A DNA stretch of 51,274 nt from Pontibacillus yanchengensis Y32 (lineage in GTDB: Bacteria > Bacillota > Bacilli > Bacillales > BH030062): the NCBI RefSeq assembly GCF_000770635.1, contig NZ_AVBF01000028.1:1-51274 (forward strand), written 5' to 3'. Shown in pieces: positions 44,412 through 51,274 of this stretch. Both the position numbers and the translations under genes were made by a program. Position 1 is the stretch's first letter, and each line of letters opens with the position of its first letter. The notes beneath the pieces were generated by a model. The model did no database searches, was not told where the DNA came from, and worked only from the letters and a program-made list of their open reading frames with translations.

Positions 44412-45569
44412 ATGAAAATCGTGTCTATCGAACCGACACCAAGCCCCAATTCGATGAAAATCAATTTAGATGAGAAACTTCCAGAGGGCGTAACACAAAA
44501 TTATAAACAAGGTGATGCTACAGATGATGCACCAGCTTATATTCAAAGCCTTCTAGACATTGACGGGGTTAAAAGTCTTTACCATGTAATGGACTTTATT
44601 GCTTTAGATCGACATCCAAAATACGCTTGGGAAGACATACTTCCTAAGACGCGAAATGTTTTTGGAACACTTGAAGAGGAAAAAGAGGATCATGCAGTTA
44701 GTAGCCAGGGCAATGATTCTACTGAAGACTCTTTTGGTGAGGTTAAGGTATATGTACAAATGTTCCGTGGCATACCTATGCAGGTTAAGCTCGAAGAAGG
44801 AGATCAAGAAAAACGTGTAGGATTACCAGAATCCTTTATGAATGCAGCGATGGAAGCATCACCAGCCTCTTCCAATATGGTTATGGAACGCCAGTGGGTT
44901 GAACAAAATCCTAGATTCGGTGACATGAGCGAGATTGAAAATGAAGTCGTTGAAGAGCTTACTGCGAGCTATGATGAAGAGCGTTTGAAGGAACTAGTTC
45001 AACGCGCTTTTGAAGTAGACCCTGGTGATCATGAGACAAAAGAGGAGCAGGGGAACACCATAACACTTGAAACATTGGATAATCCTGATTGGAAAGTCCG
45101 CTATGCTGCTCTAGATCGAATGAGTCCAACGTATGCTGACTTACCTATTCTCGAGAAGGCATTGCAAGATGAAAAAGCTTCTATAAGACGCCTTGCAACT
45201 GCTTACCTTGGTATGATTGAAGAACCAGAAGTGTTACCTTATTTATATACAGCCTTAAAAGATAAATCTGTTACCGTTCGCCGCACTGCTGGAGATTGTA
45301 TTTCTGATTTAGGCTTTCCAGAAGCAACACCAGAAATGATTGAATCGTTAGCTGATAAAAATAAGCTTGTTCGATGGAGAGCAGCTATGTTTTTATATGA
45401 AATAGGAGATGAACGTGCCCTTCCAGCACTACGCGAGGCAATTGAAGATCCAGAATTCGAGGTACGAATGCAAGCGAAAATGGCATTACAACGCATTGAA
45501 GGTGGCGAAGAAGCAAAAGGCTCTGTTTGGCATCAAATGACACAAGCAAGAAAAAATAACGATAGCTAA
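44412..45569 (+). CDS. ypgR: CvfC/YpgR-like protein with Nfu N-terminal domain and HEAT repeats
   Basis: This 385-residue protein has three parts. Residues 1-90 form a scaffold-like NfuN domain (VSIEPTPSPNSMKINLD, LLDIDGVKSLYHVMDFIALD), then a variable acidic linker. From about 215 to 370 come HEAT-like repeats (WKVRYAALDRM, ASIRRLATAYLGMI, VTVRRTAGDCISDLG, KLVRWRAAMFLYEIGD, FEVRMQAKMALQRI). This is the layout of the 'conserved virulence factor C' family, B. subtilis YpgR. The function is undefined; a link with Fe-S or thiol metabolism is inferred from NfuN and the neighbour brxA. Confidence 0.88.
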   Translation: MKIVSIEPTPSPNSMKINLDEKLPEGVTQNYKQGDATDDAPAYIQSLLDIDGVKSLYHVMDFIALDRHPKYAWEDILPKTRNVFGTLEEEKEDHAVSSQGNDSTEDSFGEVKVYVQMFRGIPMQVKLEEGDQEKRVGLPESFMNAAMEASPASSNMVMERQWVEQNPRFGDMSEIENEVVEELTASYDEERLKELVQRAFEVDPGDHETKEEQGNTITLETLDNPDWKVRYAALDRMSPTYADLPILEKALQDEKASIRRLATAYLGMIEEPEVLPYLYTALKDKSVTVRRTAGDCISDLGFPEATPEMIESLADKNKLVRWRAAMFLYEIGDERALPALREAIEDPEFEVRMQAKMALQRIEGGEEAKGSVWHQMTQARKNNDS

Positions 45570-45599
45570 AGAAGCGCATCGTTATCGAGGAGGATTATC

Positions 45600-46028
45600 A
45601 TGAACGCATATGAAGAATATATGAGACAAATGGCGCAACCAATGCGCGATGAACTGACAACAGCAGGTTTTCAAGAGTTAACAACACCTGAAGAAGTAGA
45701 TCAATTCATGACAACTGCAGAAGGTCCTGCACTAGTCGTGGTAAACTCAGTATGTGGATGTGCTGCTGGGTTAGCTCGTCCATCAGCGAAAGAATCATTG
45801 AATAATGAAAAACGTCCAACCCACGCTGTTACTGTATTTGCAGGGCAAGACCGTGAAGCAACGAATCGAATGAGAGAGTATTTTGAAGGGTATGAACCAT
45901 CTTCCCCTTCCATGGCACTAGTGGAAAATGGCAAAGTCCTTCACTTCATCCCACGCGATGACATTGAAGACCACGAGCCAGAAGAAATCCTAGCAAACTT
46001 AACTCAAGCATATAACCAATATTGTTAA
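45600..46028 (+). CDS. brxA: Bacilliredoxin BrxA (YphP)
   Basis: A 142-residue UPF0403/YphP-family thioredoxin-fold protein that removes bacillithiol from bacillithiolated proteins. The unusual CGC active site is in VVVNSVCGCAAGLARPS (C52, C54). AYEEYMRQM at the start and FAGQDREATNRMREYFEGYEPSSPSMALVENG further on match BrxA closely. GAGGAGG precedes the ATG, 30 bases after ypgR, so the two genes are probably co-transcribed. Confidence 0.94.
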   Translation: MNAYEEYMRQMAQPMRDELTTAGFQELTTPEEVDQFMTTAEGPALVVVNSVCGCAAGLARPSAKESLNNEKRPTHAVTVFAGQDREATNRMREYFEGYEPSSPSMALVENGKVLHFIPRDDIEDHEPEEILANLTQAYNQYC

Positions 46029-46033
46029 TAATG

Positions 46034-46066
46034 GAAGCACCCCGTTCAGCCGGGGTGCTTCTTTTT
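46034..46066 (+). terminator. Intrinsic terminator after brxA
   Basis: GAAGCACCCCG pairs with CGGGGTGCTTC and is followed by TTTTTATTT. Confidence 0.9.
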
Positions 46067-46094
46067 ATTTGCGGTACTGGTGCCATGCGGCACT

Positions 46095-46154
46095 GGTGCC
46101 AGACCCCCACCGCTGTACAACGTTGATGCTTTAGTATGGCGGGGGTCTGGCACC
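46095..46154. repeat. GGTGCCAGACCC palindromic repeat
   Basis: GGTGCCAGACCCCC (from 46095) and GGGGGTCTGGCACC (46141-46154) form a perfect 14-base inverted repeat around a 32-base loop. Shorter GGTGCC pieces flank it on both sides. It fills the space between the brxA terminator and the convergent exonuclease gene. A half copy is at 51219-51230. Confidence 0.8.
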
Positions 46155-46171
46155 GCTAGAGAAGGGCACCG

Positions 46172-46834
46172 CTATAGGAATTTTCGTTTATGTTTAAAGT
46201 CTGTAATTTGGAGCAGGTCACCCCATGTATGGTAGCCGCGTTTTTCTAATTGCTTTACCAGTTCACAAAATAAATATGCTGTGGTGAGCGCGTCTCCTTT
46301 TGCAGTGTGTCTACCTACTAAAGGTGTATGAAATATTTCCGCATACTCCTCTAAGTCCTTTCCGCTCAGAAGTGGTCGAATGGCATGAATTAAATCTAGT
46401 GTATCCATTACTTTTGGTTTTTTTATTTTATAACCAGCTCTTTTTAATTCATGTTTAAATACAGTTACATCAAAGCCAATATTATGCCCAACTAAACAAG
46501 GGGTGGATGTAGTTTCAACAAATTGAAAAAAGTCCTGAATCACTTCTTTAGCCACCGGGGCCTCGTCCACGTGATCGTTTGTAATACTGGTTAGCTGTTC
46601 AATCGTAGCAGGGATGGATCGATGTGGATTAATGTAAGATTGAAATGCCGTCTCCTCTTTTACTTGAAGATGTTCTATACCTACTGCTCCAATTTCGATA
46701 AGTCGGTCATCCTTTTCTACTTGGAACCCGGTGGTCTCTGTATCTACGACCACAAATGAAAGTTCTCTTAATGACGTAGATAGAGGAATGTCCTCTTCTA
46801 ATGTATAACGGAATTTACTACGACTTCTTAACAT
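46172..46834 (-). CDS. DnaQ-like DEDDh 3'-5' exonuclease
   Basis: A 220-residue exonuclease of the DEDDh type: FVVVDTETTGF (Asp, Glu), LVGHNIGFDVTVF (Asp) and GRHTAKGDALTTAYLF (His, Asp) hold the five active-site residues. It resembles the epsilon subunit of DNA polymerase III but has an extra N-terminal 30 residues and no polymerase partner. It is the last gene of the symporter operon, 41 bases after the CBS/DUF294 gene. In such operons its role is not known; a nucleotide or RNA substrate is possible. Confidence 0.88.
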   Translation of the reverse strand: MLRSRSKFRYTLEEDIPLSTSLRELSFVVVDTETTGFQVEKDDRLIEIGAVGIEHLQVKEETAFQSYINPHRSIPATIEQLTSITNDHVDEAPVAKEVIQDFFQFVETTSTPCLVGHNIGFDVTVFKHELKRAGYKIKKPKVMDTLDLIHAIRPLLSGKDLEEYAEIFHTPLVGRHTAKGDALTTAYLFCELVKQLEKRGYHTWGDLLQITDFKHKRKFL

Positions 46835-46875
46835 ATCCTCTTCTCCTCTCTACATCTAGAAAAACTCATTCATAT

Positions 46876-48810
46876 TTAGATAGAAAATGTACTATACATT
46901 CTACTTTGTATGATTTTCAATCCCTTCAGAGCATTCATTAATAATTCTTTCTCCCATGTACCCAATCGACTAAACAAAATGATAGAGGAAGACGAAGCAT
47001 CACTCGAAAGATTTTCCCATTTTTGCTTCATGTAAATAGACATCACTTGTGAAAAAGCCTGGGAGACTTCTCTACCCTCTTCTTCTGTAATTACATGTTG
47101 CGTTACAAGCTTATCGAGTTTTTCAAATGTTGTTCCTTCTATAATCATATTTTTAAGAGAAAGAATCTGCAAAGCATGGTGAAAAGGAAACAAAACTTCT
47201 TTTTTTAAGTCTAATTGTTTTCGATTCAGTTTCAACATCGAACGAATAGGCTGTCCTAAATTAGGGATGGGTTTTTCTTTTTCAACTTGGGCAAGACGAT
47301 GGAGCATAATGTGAGAGCGTTCTATATTTTGATGAATCAGTGTCAGAAACGATTGATGTACGTTTGGAGAACCATACACTTTTCGAAACGAGAAAAAATT
47401 TTGCGCTTTAAGCATCGCATCATTCGTTGCTCTAATGGACCACCCCCGTAGCGTAGCGCTCCATTGAGATAAAGATCCCTGCCATGCTTCCTCACTTGCC
47501 ATCATCCCGCCCGGACAACGTTCATATCCAGCTTGCAATAAAAAGTTTGTTATTTCCTTCCCTAGTTTATTGAAATATTCTCCTGTGATTTCATTCTGAC
47601 CTTCTCCTCCATCCTCATAGACCAGGAAGTGGTCTTGATCCGTTAACACAAATTGTTCCCCTCGACCTGCACTCCCCATCTGATACCATACAAATGATGC
47701 AGGTGGATCCCCTTCTCCTTTTTCTTTAAGAGACTGTATAGCAAGTTCAACAGCTCGTCTTGCCAAACGGTCATACAATTGGGTAATCACATCGAGGATA
47801 TGAGTAACTGGAACTTGGTCTTTCATCATTATCGATAAAACAGCATAAATTTCATGTTTCACCTCATGTAAATTATGGTCGTTAAGCTGTTCCACTTTGT
47901 GTATAGCCGAAAACATTTGATAATTCTTTTTACGTAGTAAATCAGATAACGTAATCATGCCGACAACATTTTGGTTATCATCTAAGACAGGATAATGATG
48001 AACCCCATTTAAAATCAATTCAGATAGTGCCTGGTAGTAATAATTGGATTTATGAATAGTAAGCGGAGAGTGGGTCATAACATTTCGAATCGGTTCTTCG
48101 ACTGATCTCCCTGTAGAAATGACACGACTAATCAAATCATTTTTAGTAACCAGCCCCACCAGTTGATTGAACTTAACAACCACAACAGAACTTGCTTTAA
48201 TAGAAGTCATCTGTTCAGCTGCCTCTTGAATGGTATGATGCTCTTCTACTGTTAGAACAGGTACAGTCATAATATCTTGCACTCGTCGAAGGAAAGGTTC
48301 ACTATCGCCAAACTGTTGCGCTAGCTTCACTTGCTCCGCTAACGAGACATAAACATCCTTTAAACGCGTAACAACTTCACGCAAAAAATACGAGCGAATC
48401 TCTTCTTTTTCCCACAGGACCTCAAGCACTGAATATGGAACGAAAAGTCCTACTACTGTATCTACAGCTCGAATTTCAACCATGTACGCATACTCATCAA
48501 AAGAATGAGCTTCCAAAAATGTATGCAAGCTGCCCAAACCGAGTATTTCCCCGGTTTGGACAACTTCTAGTACTTCAGAAAGCTCTTGTTCTTCTCCTGC
48601 GGCGCACACTTCTGCTGTGCCCTCTACCACTAAGAGAATTCCCTCTCTTCTTTTTTGAGCATCAGCAATAATGGTTCCTTGGTTATAAAGACGCTCCTCA
48701 CATTGTTGGTATAGCTCTTTAAACTGTTCATTTGAGATATGCTGAAATATTGGGTGTTCCTTCGCTTTCTCTTTTACGTGATAGTCGTTAGGAGGAGTGC
48801 GATGAGTCAT
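46876..48810 (-). CDS. cNMP-binding, CBS-pair and DUF294 nucleotidyltransferase-like regulator
   Basis: This protein of about 644 residues has three regulatory modules. A cyclic-nucleotide-binding fold (about 20-140) is followed by a CBS pair (about 185-300; VQDIMTVPVLTVEEHHTIQEAAEQM, VGMITLSDLL). A DUF294 GlnD-like nucleotidyltransferase domain then shows GSAGRGEQFVLTDQDHFLVYEDG, and a helical DUF294 C-terminal domain ends the protein. It probably senses adenyl nucleotides and modifies or controls the co-encoded symporter. The chosen ATG (48810) has GGTGAGG nine bases upstream; a start six codons earlier is possible. It overlaps the symporter gene by 23 bases. Confidence 0.85.
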   Translation of the reverse strand: MTHRTPPNDYHVKEKAKEHPIFQHISNEQFKELYQQCEERLYNQGTIIADAQKRREGILLVVEGTAEVCAAGEEQELSEVLEVVQTGEILGLGSLHTFLEAHSFDEYAYMVEIRAVDTVVGLFVPYSVLEVLWEKEEIRSYFLREVVTRLKDVYVSLAEQVKLAQQFGDSEPFLRRVQDIMTVPVLTVEEHHTIQEAAEQMTSIKASSVVVVKFNQLVGLVTKNDLISRVISTGRSVEEPIRNVMTHSPLTIHKSNYYYQALSELILNGVHHYPVLDDNQNVVGMITLSDLLRKKNYQMFSAIHKVEQLNDHNLHEVKHEIYAVLSIMMKDQVPVTHILDVITQLYDRLARRAVELAIQSLKEKGEGDPPASFVWYQMGSAGRGEQFVLTDQDHFLVYEDGGEGQNEITGEYFNKLGKEITNFLLQAGYERCPGGMMASEEAWQGSLSQWSATLRGWSIRATNDAMLKAQNFFSFRKVYGSPNVHQSFLTLIHQNIERSHIMLHRLAQVEKEKPIPNLGQPIRSMLKLNRKQLDLKKEVLFPFHHALQILSLKNMIIEGTTFEKLDKLVTQHVITEEEGREVSQAFSQVMSIYMKQKWENLSSDASSSSIILFSRLGTWEKELLMNALKGLKIIQSRMYSTFSI

Positions 48811-50455
48811 CCATCCATACCTCACCATCTTTGTAGGTCATTTGCTCTGGATAGCGTAAATCAATGACCTCTTCTTGAACTTGTTTAGAAGGAGCTTTTG
48901 TAGCTAGTGAAACAACGAGATTCGTCACAACTCCTGCGATTGCACCAAAGATCCCTGCTCCAGTATCAATAATTCCAAGTATCGTGAACCCTCCATATTT
49001 TGCTGCAAAGATATACCCTAACGTAACGGATAAACCTACAATCATTCCTGCAATAACGCCAGGTCCATTCGCTCGTTTCCACCAGACACCTAGCAACAAT
49101 GCTGGGAAGAACGAACCTGAGGCCAATGCAAAGGCCCATGCTACAATCTGCGTAATTGCTCCAGGAGGATTTAATGCTACTAATCCTGCGACTACTGTTG
49201 CGATTACAATGGACCAACGCCCAACAAGAAGTCTCTTTTTCTCACTTGCATGAGGATTAATAGAACGATAGTAAATATCGTGGGATAATGCTGCAGAGAT
49301 TGCGATCATTAAACCACCTGCTGTAGATAGTGCAGCTGCCATGGCTCCTGCTGCCATAAGTCCAATGACAAATATACCTAAATTCGCGATCTCTGGAGTA
49401 GCCATGACGACAATGTCATTACTAATGACGATTTCCGACCACTGTAGTACACCATCTCCACTCGTATCTGCTACGGAGAGTTTTCCTGTATCTACCCAAG
49501 ATGTCGTCCATGCTGGAAGATTATCGATGGATGAACCAGCCACTCGATCCATTAAAATAAAACGAGAAAACGCTGCATACGCCGGAGCTGATAAATAAAG
49601 AAGTCCAATAAACAACAGTGCCCAAGCTCCGCTCCAGCGTGCTGCTTTCATGGTGGCAACGGTATAGAAGCGAACAATAACGTGTGGCAACCCTGCTGTA
49701 CCAGCCATTAGCGTAAACATTAACGCAAGGAATTGCCATTTGGTGTTTTCCGTAAATGGTACAATATATTCCGTAATCCCTAACTCTTGATCCATTGCCT
49801 TCATCTCATTGATGATCTCACCATAGGATATCCAAGGGATTGGATTGTTGGTTAGTTGCATCGCCATAAAGATAACAGGAATTAAATACGCAATAATCAA
49901 TACGACATATTGAGCTACCTGCGTCCATGTAATCCCTTTCATACCACCCATTGCGGAATAGAAGGCTATGAGTACTACCCCGATTAGTGTACCGATGGAA
50001 GCATTTACTTCAAGTAATCGTCCAATAACAACGCCAGAGCCTGATAACTGACCAACAGAATACGTAAAGCTAATAATAATCGTAGCAATAGCAGCTATTA
50101 ATCTAGCTGTATTACTTTGATACCGGTCCCCAATAAACTCAGGTACGGTGTAACGTCCATATTTTCGTAGCTGTGGAGCAAACAAGAATGTTAATAGAAG
50201 ATAACCTCCTGTCCACCCCATAATATAGGCAAGTCCATCATATCCGAGCAACATGACAGTACCAGCCAAGCCTATGAATGAAGCTGCACTCATCCAATCG
50301 GCACCTATCGCCATTCCATTGAAAACAGGTGGTACTCCACGTCCTGCTACATAGAAATCAGATGTGGCCTTCGCTTTGTTATAAATGGCAATCCCTATGT
50401 ATAATCCAAACGTAGCAACAATCAGAGCAAACGAAACTAAAAACTGTGCATCCAT
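48788..50455 (-). CDS. Sodium:solute symporter, ActP/VC2705 type
   Basis: A 555-residue SSS-family symporter with about 13 spans. DFYVAGRGVPPVFNGMAIGADWMSAASFIGLAG, YTVPEFIGDRYQSNTARLIAA, SYSVGQLSGSGVVIGRLL-like segments and GLPHVIVRFYTVATMKAARWS are typical of acetate/monocarboxylate members. An insertion near residue 310-340 contains an EF-hand-like DTSGDGVLQWSEI segment. GGAGGAGG precedes the ATG. With the DUF4212 subunit upstream it forms the VC2705-type two-gene symporter. Substrate is probably acetate or a similar short acid. Confidence 0.9.
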   Translation of the reverse strand: MDAQFLVSFALIVATFGLYIGIAIYNKAKATSDFYVAGRGVPPVFNGMAIGADWMSAASFIGLAGTVMLLGYDGLAYIMGWTGGYLLLTFLFAPQLRKYGRYTVPEFIGDRYQSNTARLIAAIATIIISFTYSVGQLSGSGVVIGRLLEVNASIGTLIGVVLIAFYSAMGGMKGITWTQVAQYVVLIIAYLIPVIFMAMQLTNNPIPWISYGEIINEMKAMDQELGITEYIVPFTENTKWQFLALMFTLMAGTAGLPHVIVRFYTVATMKAARWSGAWALLFIGLLYLSAPAYAAFSRFILMDRVAGSSIDNLPAWTTSWVDTGKLSVADTSGDGVLQWSEIVISNDIVVMATPEIANLGIFVIGLMAAGAMAAALSTAGGLMIAISAALSHDIYYRSINPHASEKKRLLVGRWSIVIATVVAGLVALNPPGAITQIVAWAFALASGSFFPALLLGVWWKRANGPGVIAGMIVGLSVTLGYIFAAKYGGFTILGIIDTGAGIFGAIAGVVTNLVVSLATKAPSKQVQEEVIDLRYPEQMTYKDGEVWMDDSSHSS

Positions 50456-50498
50456 TGTTTACCTCCTCCACATTTCTTTTTTGGTTTTGGCTATTTCT

Positions 50499-50801
50499 TT
50501 ATTGATCTAGATGTTTGCCTGCACTGATTGTTTCATTCATCTTGTCATCAATGCCGAACCTTTGATCGATTTTATCGCTCACTACTGCATTTACAAATAA
50601 TAAAATAATAAATACTACTATCGCGCCTTGAGCTCCCATGAAGTAATGAAATGGCATTCCCATGATGGTAATGTTCGATAATGGTTCAGCAAATAATACT
50701 ACTGCATACGACACGAGAAACCATATGACGAGATAAATAATTATTGCCTTGTTCCTTGCCCGAAAGTAATTTTCTGCTACTTTCTTATCGATTTTTTTCA
50801 C
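50499..50801 (-). CDS. DUF4212 small symporter subunit
   Basis: A 100-residue protein with two membrane spans (IIYLVIWFLVSYAVVLFAEPL and GAQGAIVVFIILLFVNAVVSDKIDQRFG), belonging to DUF4212, the small partner of VC2705-type symporters. The start is GTG with AGGAGGAG seven bases upstream. It lies 43 bases upstream of the symporter gene and almost certainly acts with it in the membrane. Confidence 0.9.
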   Translation of the reverse strand: MKKIDKKVAENYFRARNKAIIIYLVIWFLVSYAVVLFAEPLSNITIMGMPFHYFMGAQGAIVVFIILLFVNAVVSDKIDQRFGIDDKMNETISAGKHLDQ

Positions 50802-50825
50802 GGTTTTCTCCTCCTTTTATTTCAT

Positions 50826-51011
50826 TCAACCTCGTAAATTAAATATAAATTGTACCGTATCCCAGAATGGAAGTGGGACCATTGCAATTTTCACAAGCAT
50901 AAATGCAAGAATCGAAACAAATGGAACTACCAACCAAACAGGTCTCTTATTTCTTAAAGCAAACACGACCGATAAAATGGTAACCAGAGCAAATACAATA
51001 ACCCATAACAT
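50826..51011 (-). CDS. 61-residue two-span membrane protein
   Basis: A small hydrophobic protein with two spans: WVIVFALVTILSVVFALR and VWLVVPFVSILAFMLVKIA, joined by a basic NKR loop. A conserved-looking PLPFWDTVQFIFNL tail follows. GGAGGG lies eight bases before the ATG. It is 24 bases upstream of the DUF4212 gene, in the same transcript, and is probably part of the symporter system. I know no name for it. Confidence 0.78.
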   Translation of the reverse strand: MLWVIVFALVTILSVVFALRNKRPVWLVVPFVSILAFMLVKIAMVPLPFWDTVQFIFNLRG

Positions 51012-51026
51012 TCTATTATCCCTCCT

Positions 51027-51077
51027 TCAATTGAAAGCGCTATCAAAAATGACGAAAAATTTTTTCTTACCCATCAT
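51027..51077 (-). CDS. Possible 16-codon leader peptide
   Basis: Read on the minus strand, AGGAGGAG is followed by ATGATG and a 16-codon frame, MMGKKKFFVIFDSAFN, ending 15 bases before the next start. The ribosome binding site is excellent. The frame's 3' part is the cre site at 51031-51046. It may be a leader peptide or a by-product of the site sequence. Confidence 0.45.
   Translation of the reverse strand: MMGKKKFFVIFDSAFN
51031..51046 (-). promoter_or_regulatory. CcpA cre site in the symporter operon leader
   Basis: TTGAAAGCGCTATCAA fits the cre consensus (WTGNAANCGNWNNCAW). It lies about 75 bases downstream of the predicted promoter and 20 bases before the first large ORF, where bound CcpA would block elongation when glucose is present. 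Confidence 0.85.
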
Positions 51078-51116
51078 CTCCTCCTGGTTTATTTTTTGAA
51101 TATTTGTTTTATTGTC

Positions 51117-51146
51117 ATTATTCTAAAATTTAGTAGTAAATGTCAA
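51117..51146 (-). promoter_or_regulatory. Predicted sigma-A promoter of the symporter operon
   Basis: A perfect -35 box TTGACA (51141-51146) is followed by TAGAATAAT, offering a -10 at 15 (TAGAAT) or 18 (AATAAT) bases. The leader from here to the first gene is about 100 bases. Confidence 0.6.
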
Positions 51147-51205
51147 CAATTTAGTGAAACTTTTTGAAATTAATTTGTTTTATTGTTAATGCAGTAAAGT
51201 GTTTA

Positions 51206-51230
51206 CGGTGCCGTTTGCGGTGCCAGACCC
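51206..51230. repeat. Half copy of the GGTGCCAGACCC repeat at the window edge
   Basis: GGTGCCGTTTGCGGTGCC then AGACCC matches the left arm of the palindrome at 46095-46154 and its short GGTGCC satellites. The second arm is absent or lies beyond the window. Confidence 0.6.
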
Positions 51231-51274
51231 ACTAGCCTTGCATGGATGTAAAAATATATAATATATTCAAAATT

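Overview
The window is ordinary chromosomal DNA from a low-GC, endospore-forming Bacillota, most likely a member of the Bacillaceae and perhaps one of the moderately halophilic genera. The reasons are AT-rich DNA with strong GGAGG ribosome binding sites, two CotF-type spore coat genes, an S-box leader, exact FadR-type and Zur-type operators, and gene order very close to the Bacillus subtilis yunC-yunE and yurU-yusN stretches. The genus assignment is inference; no rRNA or tRNA lies in the window.

Layout. 1-4.05 kb: the tail of a gene entering from the left, an HD-GYP protein, then yunC, yunD (5'-nucleotidase-like) and yunE (TSUP exporter). 4.05-4.84 kb: an 800-base intergenic region with a nested inverted-repeat element and an unexplained foldable stretch. 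4.84-6.2 kb: an AtoE-type short-chain fatty acid transporter. 6.3-11.6 kb: the complete sufCDSUB Fe-S assembly operon. 12.1-16.0 kb: a small ORF, yurZ, and the metNPQ methionine importer under a SAM-I riboswitch. 16.2-19.2 kb: a TlpA-like protein, yusD, yusE, yusF, a yusG-like small gene, gcvH and yusI. 19.4-24.9 kb: the fadN-fadA-fadE beta-oxidation operon behind a FadR operator. 25.0-27.4 kb: an alkyltransferase-like DNA repair protein, proline dehydrogenase and two coat proteins. 27.7-31.3 kb: csoR-copA-copZ and a DUF302 gene. 31.4-32.6 kb: two tandem CBO0543-type membrane proteins. 32.7-35.7 kb: the znuACB-zur operon behind two Zur boxes, then a pair of CrcB/Fluc fluoride channel genes. 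36.97-39.04 kb: a four-gene operon joining an ABM-fold protein, a helical protein, a stand-alone B12 protein with CarH-type light-sensing motifs, and an RsbR/YtvA-like STAS protein. 39.3-46.0 kb: an eRF1-like protein, a Pmp3 peptide, an incomplete amino-acid ABC transporter, an orphan betaine-binding lipoprotein, CvfC and the bacilliredoxin BrxA. 46.2-51.0 kb: a CcpA-regulated solute symporter operon (61-aa membrane protein, DUF4212, SSS symporter, CBS/DUF294 regulator, DnaQ-like exonuclease).

The most interesting candidate system is the operon at 36.97-39.04 kb. It pairs a cobalamin photoreceptor module that has no DNA-binding domain with a STAS protein that has no phosphorylatable Ser/Thr at the usual site. 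This suggests a light or tetrapyrrole input to the stressosome and general stress response. The other strong signal is in the intergenic DNA. Several dispersed repeat families (a modular GGCGCTGGAGC element, nested TATGTCCG inverted repeats, GGTGCCAGACCC palindromes and a 20-base periodic array) recur in the window, and the first and third sit beside the T-tracts of intrinsic terminators.

Many starts were moved inward from the longest open frame to the codon that has a well-placed ribosome binding site; this is stated gene by gene. All family assignments are from recognition of motifs and gene order, without database searches.
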